Origin: CALKZN01 sp050633785
GTDB lineage: Bacteria > Pseudomonadota > Gammaproteobacteria > Arenicellales > Arenicellaceae
Direction of reading: 5' to 3'
Length of the DNA: 64,000 bases
Assembly: GCA_050633785.1 (NCBI GenBank)
Contig: JBOEHE010000023.1
Span: 1 to 64,000, forward strand
Position 1 is the first letter of the stretch, and every line of letters begins with the position of its first letter. The position numbers and the translations under genes were made by a program. Below are positions 8,786-16,612 of the stretch, piece after piece. Under the pieces are notes generated by a model, which did no database searches, was not told the origin of the DNA, and saw nothing but the letters and a program-made list of their open reading frames with translations.

Positions 8786-9537
8786 ATTTGTGTCTGGTCG
8801 TCCCACACTATAACCATGAGCAGGCGTTTGCTGACTTTCTGCCAACACTGCAAACCTTATCTCTGCCTTGTATTGTGGTGGACGATGGCAGCTCAACGCA
8901 GAGCCTTGAACTGGTTCAACAACTGGTGGCTGATTATGACAACATTCATTTATTTGAACATGGCTATAATCGAGGTAAAGGCGCAGCGGTAATTACCGCT
9001 TTTTATCATGCCCGCACCATGGGCTATACTCATGTCATTCAAATTGATGCCGATGGTCAGCATGATATCAAAGATGTTCAGCGTTTCATCGATTATGGCA
9101 CCTTGCACCCGAACACGATTGTTTCAGGCAAACCAACCTTTGATGATAGTGCCCCTAAAGCGCGTTTATATGGCCGCAGAGTCACTGATTTCTGGGTTGC
9201 ATTGGAAACCTTATCCCTACAAATCAAAGACAGTCTTTGTGGCTTTCGCTTGTTTCCTTTGCAGGAAATGGAACATTTGCTGGATAACTATCATATTGGT
9301 CCTCGAATGGATTTTGATACTGATATCCTGGTGAAAGCTGTTTGGGAAGATATTCCTTTGCATTTTATTCCCACTAGAGTGATTTATCCTGACAACAGTG
9401 TGTCTCATTTTCATTATCTTCGCGATAATTGCTTGCTGATTCGTTTACACTCACGATTGTTGCTGGGCATGGTATGGCGAGCACCTAAGCTATTGTATCG
9501 CCGTCTGCGATCGTGGCTGAGTAAGAGTAAAATATAA
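8782..9537 (+). CDS. family 2 glycosyltransferase of the pigment operon
   Basis: 251 aa, GT-A fold of the dolichyl-phosphate mannosyltransferase-like GT2 group. Visible motifs are VVDDGSS, the acceptor-side GKGAAVITAF and the metal-binding IDADGQHD. No membrane segment is obvious. It probably adds a sugar during conversion of the polyene acid to its membrane lipid. The next gene is an acyltransferase beginning 3 bp after this stop. In some APE clusters these two functions occur as one fused protein; here they are separate. Confidence 0.82.
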   Translation: MNLCLVVPHYNHEQAFADFLPTLQTLSLPCIVVDDGSSTQSLELVQQLVADYDNIHLFEHGYNRGKGAAVITAFYHARTMGYTHVIQIDADGQHDIKDVQRFIDYGTLHPNTIVSGKPTFDDSAPKARLYGRRVTDFWVALETLSLQIKDSLCGFRLFPLQEMEHLLDNYHIGPRMDFDTDILVKAVWEDIPLHFIPTRVIYPDNSVSHFHYLRDNCLLIRLHSRLLLGMVWRAPKLLYRRLRSWLSKSKI

Positions 9538-9539
9538 CC

Positions 9540-10523
9540 GTGGCAACACCAGCAGATTCAAAGACACAACAGCACTGGTCTACTTTTCGTGAGGCTGGAA
9601 CCTTGTTTGGTTTGCGGTTTTTACACATGGTTTATACCTATGGTGGTCGAGGCCTGTTGTCAATCATGCTGGTACCAGTCGCTCTGTATTTTGTGTTGCT
9701 GCGTCCCCCATCGCGGCGAGCATCATTGAACTTTCTGCGTACACACCAACAGTTTTTTCCTGAACAGTGGGACAGAAAGCCCGGCTATATCGATGTTGTT
9801 CGCCATTTTAAACAATTTGCAGAAACGGTGGTTGAGAAGCTCCTGGCCTGGCATATTGAACTGGAAGCGGATGAGTTTGACGTGCAGAACCCTGAGGTAA
9901 TAGAAGACCTGATGAATGACAGCCGGGGGCAGCTAATTATCGGCACGCATATGGGGAATCTGGAATATTGCCGCGGCTTTATGCAGCGTTATCGGAAGAA
10001 AGTCATTAATATTCTGATATATGACAAGCATTCCGTCAACTTTGCCCAGATGATGCAACGCCTTAACCCGGATTCGCGGCTCAATGTCTTTCAGGTCGAT
10101 GAGTTTGATGTTTCTACCATGTTGAAATTGAAAACGAAGATTGATCAAGGGGAGTGGGTGTTTATTGCCGGTGACCGAATCCCTCTGACGGGGTTGGAAC
10201 GAACAGTCCAAGTAGAGTTTATGGGGCGCCCTGCGCCATTGCCGATAGGTGCTTATATGCTGGCTAAAGCATTGGCTTGTCCGGTGAAGCTTATGTTTGC
10301 TTATCGTTATGCAGATGCGGCTAATCGCGACAAAGTTCGTTTCGAGGTGGTTCCTTTTACCGAGAAATTAACTCTTGATCGTCGTAATCGTGATGCTGAT
10401 TTGCAGCGTTATGCACAGCAATTTGCCACAGAGTTTGAAAAGCAATGTGCAATGGTGCCTTACCAATGGTTTAACTTTTATGAATTCTGGTCTGAACCGC
10501 TTGATAACGAGCAGGAGCAGTAA
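9540..10523 (+). CDS. LpxL/HtrB-type lysophospholipid acyltransferase of the pigment operon
   Basis: 327 aa, starting with GTG at 9540 immediately after the glycosyltransferase stop. A hydrophobic segment at about residues 25-55 suggests membrane association. The block GTHMGNLEYCRGFM holds the conserved His and Asn-x-Glu of late acyltransferases, and FIAGDRIPL with the later region fits the second block. It is predicted to transfer the polyene acyl group, or another acyl chain, to a lipid or glycosyl acceptor. It is clearly co-transcribed. Confidence 0.82.
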   Translation: MATPADSKTQQHWSTFREAGTLFGLRFLHMVYTYGGRGLLSIMLVPVALYFVLLRPPSRRASLNFLRTHQQFFPEQWDRKPGYIDVVRHFKQFAETVVEKLLAWHIELEADEFDVQNPEVIEDLMNDSRGQLIIGTHMGNLEYCRGFMQRYRKKVINILIYDKHSVNFAQMMQRLNPDSRLNVFQVDEFDVSTMLKLKTKIDQGEWVFIAGDRIPLTGLERTVQVEFMGRPAPLPIGAYMLAKALACPVKLMFAYRYADAANRDKVRFEVVPFTEKLTLDRRNRDADLQRYAQQFATEFEKQCAMVPYQWFNFYEFWSEPLDNEQEQ

Positions 10524-10524
10524 G

Positions 10525-10584
10525 ATGAGCCTGATAACCCCAGTAAAGTCACAGCATAAAACAACGAGTAAACGAGCATCATGA
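10525..10584 (+). CDS. possible 19-residue small ORF coupled to the dehydratase gene
   Basis: ATG at 10525 follows gagcaggagcagtaag, which contains a good Shine-Dalgarno. The 19-codon frame ends in TGA at 10582-10584, overlapping the ATG of the next gene as ATGA. The peptide is polar and basic with no recognisable domain. It may simply carry ribosomes from the acyltransferase to the dehydratase, or be chance. Confidence 0.3.
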   Translation: MSLITPVKSQHKTTSKRAS

Positions 10585-11087
10585 ATGATTCAGCGCCACA
10601 ACCGGGCATTGAGGGAGAGGCCAGATTCGAACCTGAGCTGTTTGAATTGATTCCCCATCGCCCACCTATGCTCCTGATCAATGACATTGTCAGCGTAGAT
10701 GCGACATGTTCTTCGGCTTTGGTCAGAATAGACGAATTGGCATCATTTTATACCGCTGAACTAGGCGTTCCGGTTTGGATTGGTATTGAATATATGGGAC
10801 AGACAGCGGCCTTAATTGCTGGTTATCAGCTAAAACAGGGTTTAATGGAACCACACTTGGGTTTTTTGCTGGGTACACGCCGCTATAACACTGAGGTTGA
10901 ATACTTTGCACCAGGCAGCGTGCTACTTGTGGAGTGCTCAGAAAAAGCGTTAGTGGGTGATGACCTGGCAACGTTTGCTTGCACCATTCGTTATAATGGT
11001 AGTGATGAAGTACTGGCAGAGGCCAGTTTGTCCGTTTTTCGTAAGCCACCTGAGGTCGCTGAAAATAGCGTTTCTGAGCATGAGTAA
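10581..11087 (+). CDS. hot-dog 3-hydroxyacyl-ACP dehydratase (ApeP-like)
   Basis: 168 aa. IPHRPPMLLINDI near residue 25 carries the His of the FabZ-like dehydratase site, and GIEYMGQTAALIAGYQL contains the partner helix. Size and motifs match ApeP, the second subunit of the APE dehydratase heterodimer, the first being the ApeI-like protein at 8402. The 3' end overlaps the next ketosynthase by 8 bp, so the two are translationally coupled. Confidence 0.85.
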   Translation: MNDSAPQPGIEGEARFEPELFELIPHRPPMLLINDIVSVDATCSSALVRIDELASFYTAELGVPVWIGIEYMGQTAALIAGYQLKQGLMEPHLGFLLGTRRYNTEVEYFAPGSVLLVECSEKALVGDDLATFACTIRYNGSDEVLAEASLSVFRKPPEVAENSVSEHE

Positions 11088-12324
11088 TATAGACAGTAAT
11101 CATCGTCAGCGTGTGGTGGTCACTGGTGTTGGTAATATTTCAGCGCTGGGTAATGACTGGCAACAGGTTCGCCAGAGTTTGCAACAGCAACAAAATGCAG
11201 TTTGCTTTATGGATGACTGGCAGCAGTATGAGCAGATGAATACGCGCCTGGCAGCACCTGTGATCGACTTTGTGATGCCTGACAGTTACCGCACCAAGCA
11301 AAAACGCAGTATGGGTCGGGTGGCTCAAATGGCTGTTCGAGCTACTGAAGTGGCGTTGGAAGATGCAGGCCTTCTGGGCAGTGAATTGATCAAAAGTGGT
11401 CAAATGGGTATTGCTTATGGATCGGCAACCGGCAGTAGTGCTGCCGCACTGGAATTTTTCAGCTTGCTGGAAAATCAATCCATGGACCGTATCAACAGCA
11501 GCACCTATATCCGTATGATGAGTCATACAGCGGCGGTGAATATTGGCGTTTATTTCGGCACTCAGGGAAGGATGTATACAACTTCCAGTGCCTGTACCGC
11601 TGGCAGCCAGGGCATTGGTTATGCCTTTGAGGCGATACGCAGCGGTCAGCAACAGCTTATGATCGCAGGAGGGGCTGAGGAGCTTTGTCCAACTCAGGCT
11701 GCCGTGTTTGATACCATTTTTGCAGCCAGCACAGTGAATGACACTCCACAAAAAAGTCCACGACCCTTTGATCAACAGCGTGATGGTCTGGTTTTGGGTG
11801 AGGGTGCTTGCACCTTGATTTTGGAGTCTTATCAACACGCTCAGGAACGTGGCGCTCCTATATTGGCAGAGATTATCGGCTTTGGTACTAATATGGATGG
11901 TTCACATCTGGTTCGTCCACGCCAAGCGACCATGGCTAAAGTCATGCAATTAAGCCTGGAAGATGCGGGTATTCATATTGATGAAATTGGCTATGTCAGT
12001 GCCCATGGCACCGCCACCGAGCATGGTGATATAGCAGAATCACAAGCAACCGCAGAAGTGCTGGGCAAAAAACCAATCAGCTCACTCAAGAGTTATACTG
12101 GCCACACACTAGGTGCTTGCGGCGCCTTTGAAGCCTGGGCAAGCATTATGATGATGCGTGAAGGTTGGTTTGCTCCAACACTGAACTTGGAAGATGTAGA
12201 CTCTCGCTGTGGTGACTTGGAATATATTCAAGGTGATTGCCAGCAACTGGAAACAGATGTCATCATGAGCAATAATTTTGCTTTTGGTGGGGTGAATACC
12301 TCCTTGTTGATACGACGGGTTTGA
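11080..12324 (+). CDS. beta-ketoacyl-ACP synthase II-like enzyme (ApeR-like)
   Basis: 414 aa from the ATG at 11080. The frame is open further upstream to 10957, but that part overlaps the dehydratase and has no family match. It is a full KS with Cys172 in SSACTAGS, His309 in SAHGTATEHGD and His342 in SYTGHTLGACG, plus NNFAFGGVN near the end. It resembles FabF and corresponds to ApeR, the homodimeric KS thought to act in early elongation. It is the last gene of the left operon; no clear terminator is seen after it. Confidence 0.9.
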   Translation: MSNIDSNHRQRVVVTGVGNISALGNDWQQVRQSLQQQQNAVCFMDDWQQYEQMNTRLAAPVIDFVMPDSYRTKQKRSMGRVAQMAVRATEVALEDAGLLGSELIKSGQMGIAYGSATGSSAAALEFFSLLENQSMDRINSSTYIRMMSHTAAVNIGVYFGTQGRMYTTSSACTAGSQGIGYAFEAIRSGQQQLMIAGGAEELCPTQAAVFDTIFAASTVNDTPQKSPRPFDQQRDGLVLGEGACTLILESYQHAQERGAPILAEIIGFGTNMDGSHLVRPRQATMAKVMQLSLEDAGIHIDEIGYVSAHGTATEHGDIAESQATAEVLGKKPISSLKSYTGHTLGACGAFEAWASIMMMREGWFAPTLNLEDVDSRCGDLEYIQGDCQQLETDVIMSNNFAFGGVNTSLLIRRV

Positions 12325-12410
12325 TTTAAGGCGTAGTATCAGCTTACAGTATCAGGCTCTGTTGACGTTTCATTGTTAGCCGGGACTTTCTTCCCGAGGA
12401 GGATGTATAG

Positions 12411-12800
12411 ATGTCAGATAAAGTAGAGTCAAATGTCGCTGTCGGTGCTGTAGAATGGTGTGATCTGACCGTAGAAAATGCTGAAGACGTGAAAGATTTT
12501 TACTGCGACGTGGTTGGCTGGGATTCCAGCGCTGCTTCAATGGGTGAATACGATGATTTCAATATCGAATTGCCGAAGACTGGAGAGACAATAGCAGGGA
12601 TATGCCATGCTCGAGGCAGTAATAGTAATCTACCTGCACAATGGCTGATGTATGTTCGAGTCAAGAATGTGTCCCAGAGCGCAGAAAAATGCCTTGGCTT
12701 GGGCGGACAGGTATTGGACGGTCCGCGTTCCATGGGAAAAAGTCAGTTTTGTGTTATCCAGGATCCAGAAGGTGCTGTGCTGGCATTGGTGTCGGATTAG
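12411..12800 (+). CDS. VOC (glyoxalase/bleomycin-resistance) family protein
   Basis: 129 aa, with two beta-alpha-beta-beta-beta halves. The first starts at AVEWCDLTVENAEDVKDFYCDVVGW. The second holds MYVRVKNVSQSAEKCLGLGG and ends CVIQDPEGAVLALV. It matches the VOC subfamily of predicted enzymes; the substrate is unknown. A strong Shine-Dalgarno (gaggagga) lies before the ATG. It is 86 bp after the pigment operon and may or may not be transcribed with it. Confidence 0.82.
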   Translation: MSDKVESNVAVGAVEWCDLTVENAEDVKDFYCDVVGWDSSAASMGEYDDFNIELPKTGETIAGICHARGSNSNLPAQWLMYVRVKNVSQSAEKCLGLGGQVLDGPRSMGKSQFCVIQDPEGAVLALVSD

Positions 12801-12845
12801 GCCTTCGGATAGGCCAGAATACAATACGCATCAGCGGAAAAGAGC

Positions 12846-13283
12846 ATGTTCAAAATTGAGTTCGAGCCTCCCCACCATGGCTGGATGCCAGTTAAGATTG
12901 TTTGTGAAGACAAAGAGGAATATTTCGATGTTTCAGATGTTCCCGTGAATCCCGTTTCCCAGCTGGCAGATGTTTTGGATTCCGTACTTACTGGAGGGTG
13001 GGGCGAAGTCTGGTGGCATTTGGAACCGGCAGGCTATTATTTGAAGCTTGAAGCAGACAATGGAGCTTACCGGGTTCAGTTGGACTATTCTGTGAATTCT
13101 ATGAAACAAAATAGAGAACAGGTATTTGAGTTTAAAGGGGATTTTGAGGAAATAATAGTTCCGATATGGAGAAGTTTGCGTAAGCTGCAGTCCTATAAGT
13201 GGGATCAATTTGAGGTCTCAGATACAGCGATGGAGTCAATAAGTAAACAGGTCAAATCTAAAAAGAAGATTGGAAGACCGTGA
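12846..13283 (+). CDS. hypothetical protein
   Basis: A 145-aa soluble protein, not recognised. It is acidic in the middle, aromatic-rich (GGWGEVWWHLEPAGYYLKLE) and basic at the C-terminus (KQVKSKKKIGRP). The N-terminal FEPPHHGWMPVKI pattern resembles small proteins often annotated as hypothetical or immunity-like, but this is only an impression. It lies 45 bp after the VOC gene. Confidence 0.55.
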   Translation: MFKIEFEPPHHGWMPVKIVCEDKEEYFDVSDVPVNPVSQLADVLDSVLTGGWGEVWWHLEPAGYYLKLEADNGAYRVQLDYSVNSMKQNREQVFEFKGDFEEIIVPIWRSLRKLQSYKWDQFEVSDTAMESISKQVKSKKKIGRP

Positions 13284-13466
13284 AAGTTTTTTGAGGTAAT
13301 AAATGGGGAATTACTCAGCTAAAGTGGCTGACGACAGCGTTAATAATCGTTTATCGATACTATACAAATTTTTAAAATAAGTATAGATTGTCTGCAGTAA
13401 CAATCTTAGGCACGGGGTTTATTTATTAAAACTGCAAGACAATGTTAACTAATAAGAGGTGACACT

Positions 13467-13718
13467 ATGGATATAACTGGATTAATAATTTTCCTGGCAA
13501 TAGGGGCCGTAGCAGGCTGGTTGGCTGGAAATTTAATGAAAGGCGGGGGCTTTGGCTTACTCGGTAATATCGTTATCGGAATAATCGGTGCAGTGCTTGG
13601 AGGCTTCGTATTTGGTTTGCTCGGAATTTCAGCAGGAGGGCTGATTGGTGCAATTATTACAGCAACTGTAGGCGCTGCTTTGTTGTTATTTGTCGTGGGT
13701 TTGATTAAAAAGGCCTAG
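13467..13718 (+). CDS. GlsB/YeaQ/YmgE-family small membrane protein
   Basis: 83 aa with three hydrophobic, glycine-rich helices (AGWLAGNLMKGGGFGLLGNIVIGIIGAVLGGFVFG). This pattern is diagnostic for the family once called transglycosylase-associated proteins, linked to general stress responses. A good Shine-Dalgarno (agaggtga) precedes the ATG. It stands alone. Confidence 0.88.
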   Translation: MDITGLIIFLAIGAVAGWLAGNLMKGGGFGLLGNIVIGIIGAVLGGFVFGLLGISAGGLIGAIITATVGAALLLFVVGLIKKA

Positions 13719-13765
13719 CATCAGGCTATGGTTCTCACAGTCGGGATCATAGCTATTGAACTGAG

Positions 13766-13797
13766 ACACCAGAGAGTCGAAAATGGCTTTCTGGTGT
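13766..13797 (+). terminator. possible hairpin terminator after the GlsB-like gene
   Basis: acaccagagag at 13766-13776 pairs with ctttctggtgt at 13787-13797 with one mismatch and a 10-nt loop. The T-run after it is short. It lies 48 bp past the stop codon. Confidence 0.35.
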
Positions 13798-13859
13798 TTC
13801 CTGGATGTCTAGGGAGGCTATAATATCAGCTGAAACGATTAATCGTGAAGGAATCAGGA

Positions 13860-14285
13860 ATGAACGATAAAAATTCTGGCAGAGTTCACTGGAGTTTCTG
13901 GGTGATTGGAGCAGCCATGCTGGTTTGGAATGCGTTGGGCTGCATTAATTTTTTAGTGCAGATGAACCCACATATGCTGGAAGTGTACAGAGAGTCTGAG
14001 CAAGCGATTATTGAAAATCGCCCAATATGGGTGACTGGCGCTTTTGCCATTGCGGTTTTTGCCGGAGCCATTGGCTGCCTGTTGTTGATGTTTCGAAAGT
14101 CATTTTCACATTACGTACTTATTGCTTCAATGATGGGAGTGGTTGTCACCATGGTTCATGCACTCAATGCGGGTATTGATTTTGGTCTAGGTGAGATTTT
14201 AGGTGTCATTGTGATGCCACTCCTGGTTGCGGTGTTTCTGGTCTGGTACTCGAAACAGGCAAAAGCAAAGGGTTGGATCCGCTGA
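13860..14285 (+). CDS. small integral membrane protein
   Basis: 141 aa from the ATG at 13860, chosen over the GTG at 13845 because the aagga/cagga stretch sits just before it. There are four hydrophobic segments, the first beginning HWSFWVIGAAMLVWNALG. Proteins of this type are usually annotated as uncharacterised membrane or sugar-transporter-like proteins. No function can be assigned. Confidence 0.68.
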   Translation: MNDKNSGRVHWSFWVIGAAMLVWNALGCINFLVQMNPHMLEVYRESEQAIIENRPIWVTGAFAIAVFAGAIGCLLLMFRKSFSHYVLIASMMGVVVTMVHALNAGIDFGLGEILGVIVMPLLVAVFLVWYSKQAKAKGWIR

Positions 14286-14416
14286 CATTACTTTTTATAA
14301 TGGGTTTGTTCAAAGTGTATTAAGCTGTGTTCGAATAAGTTCGCTCAGCACTGAGAGTCGGTTTACGGCTCAACCAGTTCACAGAAATCCAGCAATGGCA
14401 GTTGAAAGGAGAAACA

Positions 14417-14746
14417 ATGAATCACTATATTATTACGTATCTTGGCGGTGACAAGCCCTCAACCCCAGAAGAGGGTAAACAACATTTTGCTCAATACCAG
14501 GCATGGTTGGCTGAGCTTGGCGATGCCGTGGTTAAGCCGATGGTGCCTTATAAGAATATCCATACACTGCAATCTGATGGTTCGGCAATCTCTGGCAGCT
14601 CGGTATCAATAACCGGGCATACTGTGATTCAGGCAGAGTCTATTGAGCAGGCGGTTACACTGGCAAAAGGCTGTCCATTTTTAGCCATCAATGGCACTCT
14701 TGAGGTCGCTGAAGTAGTTGAAATGCCTAGGGCCTGTTCACACTAA
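14417..14746 (+). CDS. YCII/DGPF-domain protein with repeat-derived C-terminus
   Basis: 109 aa from the ATG at 14417, with aaagga upstream. The fold resembles the YCII-related family: an N-terminal MNHYIITYLGGDKP strand, a helix with QAWLAELGDAVV and a C-terminal GCPFLAINGTLEVAEV. The last five residues before the stop and the TAA itself lie within the left inverted repeat of the MITE-like element that starts at 14728. The insertion therefore replaced the natural end of the gene, probably with little effect because the domain is already complete. Confidence 0.78.
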   Translation: MNHYIITYLGGDKPSTPEEGKQHFAQYQAWLAELGDAVVKPMVPYKNIHTLQSDGSAISGSSVSITGHTVIQAESIEQAVTLAKGCPFLAINGTLEVAEVVEMPRACSH

Positions 14747-14858
14747 ATTTTTGACCGAGAGTATGACTAAAATTTGTTCAGACGAGGCAGAAATTATGAT
14801 GCTTAGTCGCTCTAAGCACATTATTTCTAACAAAGTANNTTAGTGTGAACAGGCCCTA
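14728..14858. mobile_element. 131-bp MITE-like element with perfect 19-bp terminal inverted repeats
   Basis: The left end tagggcctgttcacactaa (14728-14746) is the exact reverse complement of the right end at 14840-14858. The interior has no ORF of note and contains two undetermined bases at 14838-14839, just inside the right end. The flanking bases allow a CTA/TAG duplication, but the symmetry of the ends makes this ambiguous. A related left half lies at 63299 and related ends at 15921, 25671 and 51798. No transposase that could move it is in the window. Confidence 0.75.
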
Positions 14859-14906
14859 GATAAATGCACTTTTTGTGATGTGGCAATACATATTTAAAGG
14901 AATAAT

Positions 14907-15044
14907 ATGAAATATTCGAAAGTGCTTGGTCTTATTGCTTTGAGTGTTGCCAGTTTTACGATCGGCAGCCTCTGGCATAAACACAGTCTTCTAGAGTTTG
15001 ACCACTATATGACCGTTTCTCCAATTGATGGATATCAACAATAA
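14907..15044 (+). CDS. 45-residue single-pass membrane protein
   Basis: ATG at 14907 follows aaagg at good spacing. The product has a basic N-terminus, one hydrophobic segment (VLGLIALSVASFTIGSLW) and a polar tail. Its TAA shares the A with the ATG of the next gene (TAATG), which indicates translational coupling and supports it being real. The segment could be a signal anchor. Function unknown. Confidence 0.5.
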   Translation: MKYSKVLGLIALSVASFTIGSLWHKHSLLEFDHYMTVSPIDGYQQ

Positions 15045-15319
15045 TGAATCTGAGTAAAGAAGAAAAAGCAATTGTCACGCATCAGCTGACGGAAGATTAT
15101 GGCTTCGTTCGGACCTTGAGTGTGTATTTTCCCTATTTGTTACCTCCTTGTATTCTTGCTGTCTATGGTTTTATACAACAGGAGCCTATTGCTCAGGCAT
15201 TGGCATTTGCGGTATTGCTGTCACAGGTCATCTGGTATATTTATCAAATGGGGCGATCTGGTAAACATCTGAAATCTGCATTGGAAAAATATGAAAAAAA
15301 GGTGTCTGCTCTTGAATAG
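15044..15319 (+). CDS. small membrane protein with two helices
   Basis: 91 aa. Residues about 25-45 and 50-68 are hydrophobic, followed by a charged C-terminal helix (KHLKSALEKYEKKVSALE) that may be coiled-coil. It overlaps the preceding 45-residue ORF by one base. I do not recognise the family. Confidence 0.6.
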   Translation: MNLSKEEKAIVTHQLTEDYGFVRTLSVYFPYLLPPCILAVYGFIQQEPIAQALAFAVLLSQVIWYIYQMGRSGKHLKSALEKYEKKVSALE

Positions 15320-15367
15320 GAAGATCGTTTTGCTTGCAAGCTTGTCAGTATTTGTTACCTCAGTCTG

Positions 15368-15916
15368 ATGACTTATATTATTGTTGATTTTGAAGCTACC
15401 TGCTGTAACAAAGGTTCGGTTGCCAGAAATGAAATGGAGATTATTGAAATCGGAGCGGTAGCGCTGGAGGATAATGGGCCAGAGGTTTTGGCTGAGTTCC
15501 AACATTTTATCCGGCCCGTCAGAAACCCTGTATTAACGGATTTTTGTACAGAATTGACTTCAATTACACAGGATATGCTGGATGCAGCTGGAGAGTTTCC
15601 TGCTGTTATTGAACAATTTCAAAAATGGCTCAATGGTTTTAATGAACCACTTTTCTGCAGCTGGGGTAATTATGATAAGAACCAGTTGCAACAGGATTGT
15701 GCTTACCATAGTGTGGATTATCCATTCGACCAGCGACACATCAATATTAAGCAGCGTTTTGCTCACAATATGGAGCTTAAAAAGGCTTTGGGTTTGGGGC
15801 AGGCTTTGAAAGCGGTTGGTCTGAGTTTTAATGGAACCGCTCATAGAGGAATCGATGATGCGCGCAACATGGCTGACCTGTCTGCTTATATCTTCTCTGC
15901 AGACGATTTGCTATAA
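15368..15916 (+). CDS. DEDDh 3'-5' exonuclease-domain protein (KapD/ERI1-like)
   Basis: 182 aa. Exonuclease motif I is VDFEAT at the N-terminus, motif II surrounds SWGNYDKNQL, and motif III is HRGIDDARN with the His and Asp of the DEDDh class. The length is typical of the KapD/ERI1-like single-domain nucleases that act on RNA or DNA 3' ends. It stands alone. A 67-bp hairpin repeat of the MITE-related family begins 5 bp after its stop. Confidence 0.85.
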   Translation: MTYIIVDFEATCCNKGSVARNEMEIIEIGAVALEDNGPEVLAEFQHFIRPVRNPVLTDFCTELTSITQDMLDAAGEFPAVIEQFQKWLNGFNEPLFCSWGNYDKNQLQQDCAYHSVDYPFDQRHINIKQRFAHNMELKKALGLGQALKAVGLSFNGTAHRGIDDARNMADLSAYIFSADDLL

Positions 15917-15920
15917 ACAC

Positions 15921-15987
15921 TGGGGTCTGTTGAGACTAAAATATTGATGGTGGTCTCGGTTTAACATTTTAGTGTCAACAGGCTCTA
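15921..15987. repeat. 67-bp palindromic repeat related to the MITE ends
   Basis: The left arm (15921-15942, tggggtctgttgagactaaaat) pairs with the right arm (15966-15987, attttagtgtcaacaggctcta) apart from a few mismatches, leaving a 23-nt loop. The arms resemble the 19-bp ends of the element at 14728. As a hairpin behind the exonuclease gene it could also act in termination. Confidence 0.6.
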
Positions 15988-16023
15988 GATAATCTAAGGC
16001 AACACAAATATCAGGAAAAGGCA

Positions 16024-16566
16024 GTGACTATAGAACTAAACGATAATCAGAAAACCAGAATTCAGCGCTATATCGAAGCGAAAGATGGCAGTCGACCTCA
16101 TTTGATGACTGGGGTTTTCTCGGAATCTGCGGTATTAAGCATGAAAGTCAAAACCGATAGTATTTCATTTCCAGCCGATTCAGTGGGTGTGGAAGCGGTT
16201 ACCGACGTGTTGGTAAGAAATTTTGGCAAGACCTATGAGAACGTTTACACCTTCTGTTTTTCTGATTCATTTGGCCAGGATAGCGATGGTCTTTTGTCAT
16301 GCCGATGGCTGGTTGGAATGAGTGAAAAAGACACAAAAAATGTTCGCGTAGGCTATGGTGAATATCACTGGCGTTTTTCTGAAGGTGATAGAGGACTTGT
16401 TGAGCACCTGACTATCACTATTGAAAAAATGTTGGAATTAGCACCAGCCACATCGCAGCAGATTATGCCATGGTTGGAACAATTGCCTTACCCATTTTGC
16501 CATTCTCAAGAGGTTTATCAGTCGATGCCTGAGGTGGAGTCGTTGAGCTTTGATCCCTTGAGTTAA
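16024..16566 (+). CDS. SnoaL/NTF2-like hypothetical protein
   Basis: 180 aa, starting with GTG at 16024 with aggaaaagg upstream. The middle region, with YENVYTFCFSDSFGQDSDG then LSCRWLVGMSE and VRVGYGEYHWRF, suggests the curved sheet of SnoaL-like polyketide-cyclase or NTF2 folds. The assignment is by pattern only. It shares direction with the PPOX and HD genes that follow within 50 bp. Confidence 0.5.
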   Translation: MTIELNDNQKTRIQRYIEAKDGSRPHLMTGVFSESAVLSMKVKTDSISFPADSVGVEAVTDVLVRNFGKTYENVYTFCFSDSFGQDSDGLLSCRWLVGMSEKDTKNVRVGYGEYHWRFSEGDRGLVEHLTITIEKMLELAPATSQQIMPWLEQLPYPFCHSQEVYQSMPEVESLSFDPLS

Positions 16567-16612
16567 ATGACATACTAATCGCAAATCAAACAGTTAAGCA
16601 CCAAAGAAAATT

